DNA of 64,000 nt from an uncultured Fluviicola sp. (lineage in GTDB: Bacteria; Bacteroidota; Bacteroidia; Flavobacteriales_D; Crocinitomicaceae), in assembly GCA_913009205.1 (NCBI GenBank), contig CAJVYC010000003.1, positions 1 through 64,000 on the forward strand, in the 5' to 3' direction. How positions within the stretch are numbered: the stretch's first letter is position 1; every line of letters starts with the position of its first letter. Made by a program: the position numbers and the translations under genes. The notes below the pieces were generated by a model. The model saw only the letters and a list, made by a program, of their open reading frames with translations, did not search any database and was not told where the DNA came from. This document shows, in pieces, positions 18,090 through 26,325 of the stretch.

Positions 18090-19130
18090 ATGAAGAAGAT
18101 ATATTTGACATTGGTCGGGTTAGCGCTACTTCATAGTGCGGGAGCTCAAGATTTACATTTTTCACAAACTACCCAAACGCCGCTGTTAATTAATCCAGCG
18201 GCAGTGGGCGTTTTCGATGGATGGGAAAGGTTGACTATAAACCATAGAAATCAATGGTTAGGATCCTCAACTCAATTTATGTCGACTGCAGTAGCTGCTG
18301 ATGTAAACCTGGGAAAAACACGGATGAATGACAAAGCCTATTTGGGCCTTGGCTTGATGGTTTTCAACGACATCGGAGGAGATTCTAAATTTGGAAATAC
18401 ACAAGGCTCTGTTACAGTAAGTGGTATTCTTCCAATGGGAGGCTCTGGACATACTTTGTCCGCAGGAATCCAAGGCGGGTTTGGTCAACGCAAAGGAGAC
18501 ATCAATGCAGTAACATTTTCAAGCCAGTGGGACGGGTCAAGTTTTAACCCTTTGTACCTTAGTGGTGAGCAGAACTCAATTACATCATTCTCTTATGTTG
18601 ATGCCTCTGCGGGCCTCTTTTACATGTTTGATGGAGGACAAAGCACATTCTCTCGTAACAATGATTTCAAATTTCAAATAGGGGTTTCAGGGTTTCATTT
18701 AAACGCACCTCAATTAAAATATACGAATGGTGTTATAGGCGAAAGATTGCACAGAAAATATGTTGCTCACGTAAGGGTTATAGCTGAAGTAGCAGGTTCT
18801 AAATGGTCTATTGACGGTTCTGCCGCGCAGTTTATTCAAGGAGGACACTTCGAAACTATTTTAGGAATGATGATGCGCTATCGATTCCAAAATGGAACGA
18901 AACAAACTGGGCTGAACCACAACGCATACCTAGGGTTTGGAACTTACTTCAGATGGGGAGATGCAATTGTTCCATCCGCAAATATTGAATGGAAAGGGTT
19001 CCAGTTCGGACTTTCTTATGATGTTACCGTATCTTATTTAAGAAAAGCAAACGTTGGTTCTTTGGAGTTCTCGCTTTCTTATAGAAACATGCACGACTCC
19101 TTATTCAAGACGAGAAAAAGAAGGTTTTAG
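18090..19130 (+). CDS. PorP/SprF-family T9SS membrane protein
   Basis: A 346-residue outer-membrane protein with signal peptide (ALLHSAGAQD) and the PorP/SprF start LHFSQTTQTPLLINPAAVGV, in which the NPA motif is diagnostic. The rest is a 14-strand-type barrel pattern. The C-terminus is basic (FKTRKRRF). In Flavobacterium SprF is required to export or anchor its neighbour SprB, a type B cargo. The same pairing is seen here with the CotH-type cargo that ends five bases upstream, so the two form a likely operon and functional pair. Cargo specificity is inferred from position. Confidence 0.92.
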   Translation: MKKIYLTLVGLALLHSAGAQDLHFSQTTQTPLLINPAAVGVFDGWERLTINHRNQWLGSSTQFMSTAVAADVNLGKTRMNDKAYLGLGLMVFNDIGGDSKFGNTQGSVTVSGILPMGGSGHTLSAGIQGGFGQRKGDINAVTFSSQWDGSSFNPLYLSGEQNSITSFSYVDASAGLFYMFDGGQSTFSRNNDFKFQIGVSGFHLNAPQLKYTNGVIGERLHRKYVAHVRVIAEVAGSKWSIDGSAAQFIQGGHFETILGMMMRYRFQNGTKQTGLNHNAYLGFGTYFRWGDAIVPSANIEWKGFQFGLSYDVTVSYLRKANVGSLEFSLSYRNMHDSLFKTRKRRF

Positions 19131-19132
19131 GA

Positions 19133-19387
19133 CTACTTTTTTGAAGTTAAAGCTTTAAACAAACGACCAATACGTTTTCTAAAGAAGAAAAGGAGTAAGA
19201 TGTATGGAATTGCCATAAGGTAAAGAATTCCATAATTCAAGTTGTTCCCAAATGAAGCCTCTCCTAATTCATCTCCGTTTTGCCCTTGCTCGGCAAGCAA
19301 TTTACATTGTGAACAACCCTGTGCAAAAACCTGATCTACGATCAAAAGTAAGACAAGTAATAAGATGATTTTCTTCCATTGAAACAT
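19133..19387 (-). CDS. Small membrane protein with CxxC motif
   Basis: An 84-residue protein with a signal peptide or first helix (about 6-22, ending VFAQG), a short periplasmic loop containing CSQC at residues 25-28, and a second helix at about 52-70, followed by a basic cytoplasmic tail. The CxxC just after the cleavage site could form a disulfide or bind metal. I do not recognise the family, although small proteins of this shape recur in Bacteroidota. It is convergent with the PorP/SprF gene two bases away and divergent from the TPR lipoprotein gene. Confidence 0.65.
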   Translation of the reverse strand: MFQWKKIILLLVLLLIVDQVFAQGCSQCKLLAEQGQNGDELGEASFGNNLNYGILYLMAIPYILLLFFFRKRIGRLFKALTSKK

Positions 19388-19483
19388 GATACAAAAGTAC
19401 GCAATTTGTTACAAACGTCCTTATTTTTTAATAAAACGTAGCTATCAGCGAGTGCTTGGTGACGTTATATTGGCAAAATCATA

Positions 19484-19491
19484 TAAATTTG
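19484..19491 (+). promoter_or_regulatory. Candidate -7 box, near-leaderless TPR gene
   Basis: TAAATTTG, a perfect TAnnTTTG, ends only five bases before the ATG at 19497. A TTG at 19456-19458 is 25 bases upstream, slightly beyond the usual spacing. If used, the mRNA would begin at or very near the start codon. Confidence 0.45.
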
Positions 19492-19496
19492 CGTCT

Positions 19497-20507
19497 ATGA
19501 AGTTGATTTCTATATGTGTTATTGTTGGTGGGCTATTGGTAAGTGTTTCTTGTGGAACGGAGGTTACCGAAGTTAAACCTGACCCAAATCCCGACTTGGA
19601 TAGTTTGATTACTGCTAATCCAGAAAGCATACCACTCTTGGTGAAAAGAGGCGAAAAGCTATTCGCAGCGTATGAATACGATTTAGCGCTTGTAGATGCA
19701 GCGAAAGCATTTCGTTTGGATACAAATGACTTGAGCGCACGTTTACTTTATGCCGAAGTAATTAATAGTCGAGCTACCAGAACGCCCCAAGAAGTTACAA
19801 CTGCGCAGCGCATGTATGCGGAATATTTAAAAAAGAAACCAGAGAGTAAGCGTGCACTTGTCGGTTACGCATCTACATTTAGCTATCAATTTGATTTTAA
19901 TAATTCGTTCAAGTACATTAATATGGCCTTGAAGCTCGACAAGCACTACCGAGATGGATATGTTCTAAAAGGTTCGAATTATATGCAAATAGGAGATGTT
20001 GACAAAGCAAAATCATCGTATGAAACGGCTGTTCAGCAAGATCCTGAGTTTTACGAAGCGTATTTCAAATTGGGTCAGATATATCAAGCGGAGAGTGACC
20101 CGAGATGTATCGAGTATTTTACGTCTGCCTACAAATTGAAGCCTGAATACTTAGAATTTAAATACCAAACAGCTTATTCAATGCAGACTCACGATAGAGT
20201 GGATGAAGCAAAGGAATTGTATCGTGAAATGGCAAAGGACACTGTAGAATTCTATGTCGTACGAGGACTATTCCACCAGGGACACATTCATCAATTCATG
20301 GAAAACAATATTGATAGTGCAATGTATTATTATGAAAGTGCATTGAAAACAGAACCGAGATATGTTGAAGCATGGCATAATTTAGGCATGTGTTATGATA
20401 CAAAAGGAAACAAAACACAAGCATTAAAATCCTTTTCGAAAGCACTTAAATATAATCCCAATTTTGAATTGTCACGGGTTTACGCCGACAGCATTCGACT
20501 TTTCTAA
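19497..20507 (+). CDS. TPR-repeat lipoprotein
   Basis: The frame is open from an ATG at 19386, but that start touches the divergent neighbour. The ATG at 19497 opens a lipoprotein signal peptide (VGGLLVSVSC, C19), so I use it: 336 residues. After a Pro/Asp linker the protein is a run of tetratricopeptide repeats from about residue 40 to the end (ALVDAAKAFRLDTNDLSARL, then YVEAWHNLGMCYDTKGNKTQ and ALKSFSKALKYNPNFELSRV). TPR lipoproteins serve as protein-binding scaffolds on the periplasmic or outer face of membranes. The partner is unknown. The following membrane-protein gene starts on the base after its stop, so the two are probably one operon. Confidence 0.82.
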   Translation: MKLISICVIVGGLLVSVSCGTEVTEVKPDPNPDLDSLITANPESIPLLVKRGEKLFAAYEYDLALVDAAKAFRLDTNDLSARLLYAEVINSRATRTPQEVTTAQRMYAEYLKKKPESKRALVGYASTFSYQFDFNNSFKYINMALKLDKHYRDGYVLKGSNYMQIGDVDKAKSSYETAVQQDPEFYEAYFKLGQIYQAESDPRCIEYFTSAYKLKPEYLEFKYQTAYSMQTHDRVDEAKELYREMAKDTVEFYVVRGLFHQGHIHQFMENNIDSAMYYYESALKTEPRYVEAWHNLGMCYDTKGNKTQALKSFSKALKYNPNFELSRVYADSIRLF

Positions 20508-21101
20508 ATGAGACTGAATCGTAAACACTTCCTTTTGTTTTCAGAGGCACTCATTCCTGTTTTGGGTTTCTTTTTTTGGAATTGGGGCTTGTACTTCATC
20601 CTTTTGTTCTATGTCATTGATGTTTTAGCGCAGGAAGTCATAATGCACCTCAAGTCGAAAAAGATCACGAAAACACAAAACATAAAAGACAATAAAGAAT
20701 GGTTTTTTTCGGGCGCATTAAGCCTGTTTACTGTTTTCGCTATGATTATGCTTATTCATGTCGCAATGTATTCCATTGAGCCATCGATTAATTTCATTAA
20801 GCAAATAAAGCTTTTCTGGACCTATGAAGAAATGGGAATGCAGCAAGGGTATTTATTGATTCCACTAGTTGTGTTTGCCGCTTATTCACAATATAGGATG
20901 GACTTTTTAATGATGCGAAAAGACAGAGTTGCAGAACTTAATATCGAATGGAAAAAGCACCTTCGTGCACTTCTCGTCATAATTGGCTTTACAGGCATAG
21001 TGATTGGTCTATCACAATTTATTGTTTTAGCAGAAATCGTTTATGTTCTAGGAATTGTTGGATTGATTGCCGCATATAACTTACTCGTTGGAGAGAAGTG
21101 A
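20508..21101 (+). CDS. Multi-pass membrane protein of unknown function
   Basis: A 197-residue integral membrane protein with about five hydrophobic helices (near 9-42, 68-90, 117-132, 150-170 and 173-193), and a basic loop between the first two groups (LKSKKITKTQNIKDN). Its ATG follows directly on the stop codon of the TPR lipoprotein gene, so translational coupling is likely. No catalytic or transport motif is visible, and I cannot name a family with confidence. It ends 25 bases from the convergent flippase-like gene. Confidence 0.65.
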   Translation: MRLNRKHFLLFSEALIPVLGFFFWNWGLYFILLFYVIDVLAQEVIMHLKSKKITKTQNIKDNKEWFFSGALSLFTVFAMIMLIHVAMYSIEPSINFIKQIKLFWTYEEMGMQQGYLLIPLVVFAAYSQYRMDFLMMRKDRVAELNIEWKKHLRALLVIIGFTGIVIGLSQFIVLAEIVYVLGIVGLIAAYNLLVGEK

Positions 21102-21126
21102 TTCACAACAATTAGTAACTATCAAT

Positions 21127-22299
21127 TTATTCGTGTCGACGCGTTCTTTTAATCCAAGCTGGCAAAAGAATTGATCCAATAAATAGGTAAGGGAAGTAGG
21201 AAATAAGCCTCCAAATCAAAGCCAATACTCCAATCAACAGCGCAGAAGACGCAAAGCTTGAAAGCAGCTCTCCAAAAGCAAATTCAGCAACGCCACTTCC
21301 GCCAGGCGTTGGACTCACCAACATAAACAACCAAAGAACGAGTTGCTGCCCGAGAATTTTTATATTATCAATAAAACCAAGATGGATGAATGCGTTTAAT
21401 ACGGCATTAATAACCAAATATCGCGAGACCCAACTTCCAACCGTTGTCAAGAAAACTTTGATCCAGAAAGATCGTTTTTCGGCTTTGAATTCCTTTGATG
21501 CTGCTTCGATGTCTTTTCCCCATTCTCTTGCAATGAACTTCCATCGTTTTAAGAAAGGCAAACTAAAAATTAGGAGGAGGAATTTCGTTGCGAGTTTAGG
21601 ATACCAAAACAATGTCAAATACAAGAGTGCAGAGATTCCGAAAATGACGGAAAAGCCGATCCAAAACCACCACATTAAAGGCAAGGAAGAGTCCATCCCT
21701 TCGGGAAATAAATCGCTGTGATGAATAAACAAAAAGACGAATGGAATCAGAACAACGAAGAACAAATTGTCCATGAAGGCGGTTATGATCACAATTGCAG
21801 TGGCTTTTCCAAAAGGAATGGTTTCACGGTTTAAAATAAACATAGCAACAGCTGCTCCTCCTACAACTCCAGGGGAAAGGGCAGAGGCAAACTCCCAAAT
21901 CATAATGACATAGAAACTCGCTTTCCAAGTCAACTTTTTATGGGTTAATATTCGAATCCTCAGCATATAGAAAAAGTCGCGGCCAGCAACAAAGAGAATT
22001 GCTGCGAGAAGCCACATAACCGATCCACCCGTCCAGTTGATGTTCCTTAGTGTAGATGATAAGGTTTGGAGTTCGTAAGTGCCGTCAGCGTCTTTTTTGA
22101 AGTCTAAAGGGTTGTGAAGATCGATTTTACCGTTCTTGTTTCCATCAATCCAAGCGTGTGTTCCTGTTCCATCTTTAATTTCAGAAAATTGTGTTTGTGA
22201 AACGCTTCGGTAAAGCATCCAGCCAGAAATAAGCAAACCAATAGCAACTGCGGTGAAAATTTTCCACCCGCTAAATGCCTTTTTCAAAGGGCTCTTCAT
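21127..22299 (-). CDS. LPG-synthase/AglD-like flippase-domain membrane protein
   Basis: A 390-residue polytopic protein of the lysylphosphatidylglycerol synthase transmembrane/UPF0104 family. Family features are the helix pair WEFASALSPGVVGGAAVAM and the C-terminal segment QLVLWLFMLVSPTPGGSGVA, where PGGxG is the signature. Relatives translocate lipids or lack a known substrate. The aminoacyl-transferase domain of MprF is absent. Odd feature: the loop after the first helix (about 40-90) holds an EF-hand-like calcium loop at residues 52-63 (DGNKNGKIDLHN) that I do not expect in this family. It lies three bases downstream of the Ig-like lipoprotein gene in the same direction and is probably co-transcribed. 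Confidence 0.82.
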   Translation of the reverse strand: MKSPLKKAFSGWKIFTAVAIGLLISGWMLYRSVSQTQFSEIKDGTGTHAWIDGNKNGKIDLHNPLDFKKDADGTYELQTLSSTLRNINWTGGSVMWLLAAILFVAGRDFFYMLRIRILTHKKLTWKASFYVIMIWEFASALSPGVVGGAAVAMFILNRETIPFGKATAIVIITAFMDNLFFVVLIPFVFLFIHHSDLFPEGMDSSLPLMWWFWIGFSVIFGISALLYLTLFWYPKLATKFLLLIFSLPFLKRWKFIAREWGKDIEAASKEFKAEKRSFWIKVFLTTVGSWVSRYLVINAVLNAFIHLGFIDNIKILGQQLVLWLFMLVSPTPGGSGVAEFAFGELLSSFASSALLIGVLALIWRLISYFPYLFIGSILLPAWIKRTRRHE

Positions 22300-22302
22300 C
22301 GA

Positions 22303-23895
22303 TTAGTACTTTGGAGTCAATGGAACATCAATTGTCCATCCAGCGCGGACCTTTATTTTTTTGGAGTAGATATCAACCTCTTCAGGGTGTGTCAATGTTA
22401 CGTATTCACCAACATCCCATTTTCCGTTTCCGTTTGAGTCTCGGACGATCTTAAATGTATAGTCGCCTGGATTCAATTCTGTAAATTCAATGGTATTAGA
22501 AACATCTTTAACGCTTATGGTTTTTACAGCTTTATTTCTCTGAAGAAGAATAACAATTATTGAACCTTTGTATTCCGAGACCGTTACATTTAAGGCCCCA
22601 TAATTATCTACAGACTTTAGTTTTATTGGCGCTTTTGCCTCTTCTGAATTTCCACATTTTGTTTTTACAGCACCTTTTTCAAAGGAAACGAGCACACTCT
22701 CTGCGATTTCCCTGTCAAAAACAAGCTGAAAAGTGGAATTATAGAACTTCGTTTCAAACTCGATTGTTTGAGTTGAGTCAAGCGGGTTGACAATACTAAT
22801 CTTTGCATTGTCAATCCCTTCAATTGGACCATTTATGGAAAAAGAAACATTTTTAGAAGGAGAAAATGTTCCAGAATTTGTTGCCTTAATTACAATCGGC
22901 GCCTCTCGTTCTTTAAGCTTAAATCGATAGTTAACAGTATCAGAAAAGGTCTCATAATTATAAACCACTTCTACCGAATTTTGTTTGGGCTTATCAAAAT
23001 AAAACATTAGACTATCATCTGAAAACCAATCATGTTCATAGGGCTGTCGCAATTCACCGTCAATATAAAGGGAAACATTTTGTCTGGGCGAGCCTAAAGG
23101 TTTGTTTATCTCACTCTGAGCAACAATTGGGTTGTTTGTAGCGACAATAAATGAACATGGTGGAATAAAATTAAGTGTCGTTATTTCCGGGTTTTTTTTC
23201 GGTTCAAAGATGCGAAACGGAATCGAATCAAAGGTGTTTTCTTCAATAGTAATCGTTCCTCCGTCAGGGAATCCGAGCTTTTCATAATCCTGTAAATTCA
23301 AATCGTTGTTTTCATCTTGAAATGCAACTGCGCGGTATTCGCCTTTATGCAAGTAATTCAACTTCGCAATTCCATTAGACGGCTGAGCTAAGCTCACAAG
23401 TTTATCAGAGTTAAGTTCATAAAGCGCAACAATGCACTCGTCGTTTGGCAAATTTGACCAAGCATCCAGAACAGCCACTGAGTAGGAAAGAGTATCCAAA
23501 AAAGGGCCAGTTGAAAACACATATTGAATTATTGTATCATTGCCTTCGTTTAAATCTTTGATCGCATTGTTGAGGTAAATGGCATACGTTGTGTTGCTTT
23601 CCAAAGTGTCTTTCCAAGTAAGCGTGAGCGTTTTATTTTTTACTGAAGCCTTTATGGTAGCGTGAGGAGGAACGATTCTAATGTTTTGAATCGGGTTGAC
23701 TAATTTAAAATATTCATCAAAAGGAATTTCAACCCCATTAGCAGTAAAGTTGGTTGTTTCATTTAAGGGAACAACGGCTAGGGCAATAGGTTTTGGCGCA
23801 AACTGATCTCTATCCCCACCGGTAATAGTTCCCACCTGAGCACAGGACGCGGCAAGCAATCCAACTAGAAATACTATAAAGTACTTACGAACCAT
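22303..23895 (-). CDS. Ig-like (Big_5) domain lipoprotein
   Basis: A 530-residue lipoprotein with signal peptide ending LLAASC (C18). Residues about 25-130 form a SbsA/Big_5 Ig-like domain (VEIPFDEYFKL, TLTWKDTLESNTTYAIYLN). More beta-sandwich segments follow, and near the end comes the DSNGNGKWDVGEY motif, a Ca-loop-like signature common at the end of this lipoprotein family in Bacteroidota. The function is unknown. The family is widespread and often encoded beside cell-envelope genes. The start overlaps the end of the methionine sulfoxide reductase gene by 22 bases and the stop lies three bases before the flippase-like gene, so all three are probably one transcript. Confidence 0.85.
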   Translation of the reverse strand: MVRKYFIVFLVGLLAASCAQVGTITGGDRDQFAPKPIALAVVPLNETTNFTANGVEIPFDEYFKLVNPIQNIRIVPPHATIKASVKNKTLTLTWKDTLESNTTYAIYLNNAIKDLNEGNDTIIQYVFSTGPFLDTLSYSVAVLDAWSNLPNDECIVALYELNSDKLVSLAQPSNGIAKLNYLHKGEYRAVAFQDENNDLNLQDYEKLGFPDGGTITIEENTFDSIPFRIFEPKKNPEITTLNFIPPCSFIVATNNPIVAQSEINKPLGSPRQNVSLYIDGELRQPYEHDWFSDDSLMFYFDKPKQNSVEVVYNYETFSDTVNYRFKLKEREAPIVIKATNSGTFSPSKNVSFSINGPIEGIDNAKISIVNPLDSTQTIEFETKFYNSTFQLVFDREIAESVLVSFEKGAVKTKCGNSEEAKAPIKLKSVDNYGALNVTVSEYKGSIIVILLQRNKAVKTISVKDVSNTIEFTELNPGDYTFKIVRDSNGNGKWDVGEYVTLTHPEEVDIYSKKIKVRAGWTIDVPLTPKY

Positions 23896-24353
23896 TCGCA
23901 GATTTCATTTAAGTAAAGAACGTCATTTTGATCGAATGCGGCCAATTCATAGCTGTCGACATCCAAAACACCAATGACTTGGCATTCTCGAATTAACGGA
24001 ATAACGACTTCACTTTTGGATAAAGTACTGCAAGCGATGTGCCCATCAAACTCGTCAACATTGTCAACGACAATGGGTTTTTTAGTTTTCCAGACAGTTC
24101 CACAAACACCTTTTCCTTTTTGAATTCGCGTGCAAGCAATCGGCCCTTGAAAGGGACCTAAAATCATCATATCTTCACGCACATTATAAAACCCAACCCA
24201 TAAAAATCCGAAAGCTTCTTTTAAGGCTGCGGCGATGTTTGCTTGGTTTGCAACAAGGTCTTTTTCATCACCAACAAGAGCTTTGATTTGAGGTATTAAG
24301 GACGAATAAATTTCGCTTTTATTACCCTCTACTTTCACTAAATCCTCGGTCAT
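23874..24353 (-). CDS. msrC: Free methionine-(R)-sulfoxide reductase (GAF domain)
   Basis: A 159-residue cytosolic GAF-domain enzyme. I use the ATG at 24353. The frame extends to a TTG at 24398, but the shorter form fits the family length. It reduces free (not protein-bound) methionine-R-sulfoxide, using thioredoxin. The three catalytic/resolving cysteines C74, C84 and C108 have the spacing (10 and 24) of the E. coli enzyme, in the contexts IACTRI, KGVCGTVW and HIACSTLSKSEVV. The ending DVDSYELAAFDQND is also typical. It is the first gene of a three-gene minus-strand unit with the Ig-like lipoprotein and the flippase-like protein. That partnership makes no obvious biochemical sense. Confidence 0.93.
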   Translation of the reverse strand: MTEDLVKVEGNKSEIYSSLIPQIKALVGDEKDLVANQANIAAALKEAFGFLWVGFYNVREDMMILGPFQGPIACTRIQKGKGVCGTVWKTKKPIVVDNVDEFDGHIACSTLSKSEVVIPLIRECQVIGVLDVDSYELAAFDQNDVLYLNEICEWFVSTL

Positions 24354-24499
24354 TTCTAGGTTTTGTACAAATTTGCCTTTTTTATTTTTAATCTGCAATA
24401 TTTCGCTATCTTCAATACAATAACCGAATGCTTAGGCTGAAACAAAACTAAAAAATGGGATAATATTGTTTCAGCGTATGTAAGAATAATTTAATATTT

Positions 24500-25219
24500 A
24501 TGTTGGAAAAAGTGCAATTGGAAAAGGTCTTGTTTTTGGATATTGAAACAGTACCGCAAGTTTATGAGTTTGACAAATTAGAGGAGAAGTCGCAAGAATT
24601 ATTTGAATCTAAAACGCGATTTATGCAAAATGCAGAGAAATCATACGAGCAACTTTATGCTGATCGTGGAGGCATTTACGCTGAGTTTGGCAAAATTGTA
24701 TGTATTTCGGTTGGTTACGTTAAGCAAACCAGTACAGGCAAGCAAATTCGAATGATGTCCTATTACCACGACGATGAGGAAATACTTTTAAAACAATTTA
24801 AAGGGCTACTAGACGAACATTACAATTCCCCTTACAGCATTTTGTGTGGTCACAATGCAAAGGAGTTTGATTTTCCATACATCTGCAGACGGATGCTAAT
24901 CAATGGGATTGGTTTACCGAATGTTTTAAATATTGCGGGAAAGAAACCGTGGGAGATTGCGCACCTAGATACAATGGAACTTTGGAAATTCGGAGATTTT
25001 AAAGCATATACTTCGTTGGCCTTGCTGTGTCACGTGTTTAACATTCCTACACCAAAGGATGATATTTCTGGAGCAGATGTTGCACGAGTTTATTTTGAGG
25101 ACAAAGATCTTGATAGAATAAAGGTGTATTGCGAAAAGGATGTTGTGGCTTTGATCCAATTATTTGTAAAAATGCGTGGAGACGAATTGATCGATGAAAG
25201 TGAGGTTCACTATTCGTGA
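24500..25219 (+). CDS. DEDDy 3'-5' exonuclease (PolB exo2-like)
   Basis: A 239-residue DnaQ-fold exonuclease of the predicted PolB-like exonuclease 2 family. Catalytic acids are in FLDIETVP (motif I, D and E), CGHNAKEFDFPYICRR (motif II) and YCEKDVVAL (motif III, with the Tyr that marks DEDDy enzymes). It probably trims DNA or RNA 3' ends. The exact substrate is unknown. It is a lone gene, divergent from the methionine sulfoxide reductase gene and followed by a strong hairpin terminator at 25306. Confidence 0.88.
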   Translation: MLEKVQLEKVLFLDIETVPQVYEFDKLEEKSQELFESKTRFMQNAEKSYEQLYADRGGIYAEFGKIVCISVGYVKQTSTGKQIRMMSYYHDDEEILLKQFKGLLDEHYNSPYSILCGHNAKEFDFPYICRRMLINGIGLPNVLNIAGKKPWEIAHLDTMELWKFGDFKAYTSLALLCHVFNIPTPKDDISGADVARVYFEDKDLDRIKVYCEKDVVALIQLFVKMRGDELIDESEVHYS

Positions 25220-25305
25220 ATTGCAAAGAAGGTCAGCTTAAAGAAGAGACATCTTTCTTGTTTTTTCAAAACGAATAAAAATTTGCTGGAGAAAACATTT
25301 GACAT

Positions 25306-25335
25306 AAAAAAGGTGCTATAAAAGCACCTTTTTTT
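25306..25335. terminator. Bidirectional hairpin terminator
   Basis: AAAAAAGGTGCT pairs with AGCACCTTTTTT across the loop ATAAA. It lies between the convergent exonuclease gene (+) and the first lipoprotein gene (-), with A/T runs on both sides, so it can act in both directions. Confidence 0.85.
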
Positions 25336-25350
25336 ATTGTTCCAACAATC

Positions 25351-25725
25351 TTATTGTATAAATACCGTCTCTTCAGAGGTGACCTCTTGTTCAACCTTAA
25401 TAATTCCTTGTCCAACCATTCCGTTTCCTTGAACATCAATGTTAAGAACCGCTACACCAGCCTGTCCCAATTGATAAACATCGTCGAAATTGAAAATTGC
25501 TTCACCGGCAGCGTTCGTTGATGTTGTATCGTAAAGAACAACACTAGACGGCTGGTTTGTTGTTGACTGACCATAAATAACCACTATTGCTCCTGCAACG
25601 GGGCTGTTTCCAGCGTCTCTAACATAAATTTTTGCAATTGTTGATTCTTTCTTACGACAAGCAACAAGCGTTGTCATTCCCAAAAGGAAGAACAATGCTA
25701 AAAATGCGTATTTATTGATTTTCAT
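25351..25725 (-). CDS. Small lipoprotein, paralogue of the next gene
   Basis: A 124-residue lipoprotein with signal peptide ending TTLVAC (C23), then a basic stretch (RKKES) and one transthyretin-like beta sandwich: IAKIYVRDAGNSPVAGAIVV and NAAGEAIFNFDDVYQLGQAG. The ending EEVTVFI-like strand (SEETVFIQ) parallels the neighbour's VETIFLP. It clearly shares its layout with the 127-residue protein upstream (15 bases away), so the two arose by tandem duplication and have since diverged. There is no enzyme motif. A periplasmic or surface binding role is possible but not demonstrated. Confidence 0.78.
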   Translation of the reverse strand: MKINKYAFLALFFLLGMTTLVACRKKESTIAKIYVRDAGNSPVAGAIVVIYGQSTTNQPSSVVLYDTTSTNAAGEAIFNFDDVYQLGQAGVAVLNIDVQGNGMVGQGIIKVEQEVTSEETVFIQ

Positions 25726-25740
25726 AATTTTCTGTTTTAA

Positions 25741-26124
25741 TTACGGCAAGAATATTGTTTCAACAGCTGTCGTATGAACACGACTTCTGATATAACCATT
25801 CTCTTGTAAAAGGTCTGTTTTTGCGATAATATCAAAATAAGCTACTGGGTTATCTTCTTCACCTGCAGCATCATAATACGGCTGAACGTTGAAGTATGCA
25901 AAACCAGAATCATTTGTAATAACCGTATCTATATACGCTTGAGTTGCAGGATCCGATGAAGGATCCCCAATAATTATAACCTTCGCACCGCTAACTAACT
26001 CGTTAGAAGAAGACCGAACAAATATTTTTACAACTGATGGGTTTTTGTTTTCACATGAATGTAAAACACCCAATGATAAAAGAATCATTGCCAAAACCCC
26101 TACTTTTCCTATTAATTTCCCCAT
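25741..26124 (-). CDS. Small lipoprotein, first of a tandem pair
   Basis: A 127-residue lipoprotein with signal peptide ending GVLHSC (C24). The body is one carboxypeptidase-regulatory/transthyretin-like domain: VVKIFVRSSSNELVSGAKVI, then the TNDSGFAYFNVQ turn, and a last strand TAVETIFLP. Compared with its neighbour, the positions of the KI(F/Y)VR strand, the (S/A)GAxV turn, the Gly turn and the final ET(I/V)F strand all match. It is the promoter-proximal gene of the pair. The 200 bases upstream, shared with the divergent pheS gene, hold no motif I can name. Confidence 0.78.
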   Translation of the reverse strand: MGKLIGKVGVLAMILLSLGVLHSCENKNPSVVKIFVRSSSNELVSGAKVIIIGDPSSDPATQAYIDTVITNDSGFAYFNVQPYYDAAGEEDNPVAYFDIIAKTDLLQENGYIRSRVHTTAVETIFLP

Positions 26125-26325
26125 GTTTTCCTATAAACAACGACATCCAAAGATAATCTATTTTAGATTATATAAAAGAACTTTAGTCCTTAATTCTTAA
26201 CTTCGTACGTCTTATTAAACCGTTTGGTTACAATATATAACAAATAAGGCACGTAAAAAGTTACAAATTACCATTTCACCTCTAAGAACGAACGAAAGAG
26301 GGATTGGTTAGTATTAATAATTCAG

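Noticed and set aside
19386-19496. ATG at 19386 for the TPR lipoprotein
   Set aside because: It would put a hydrophilic stretch before the lipoprotein signal peptide and touch the divergent gene's start.
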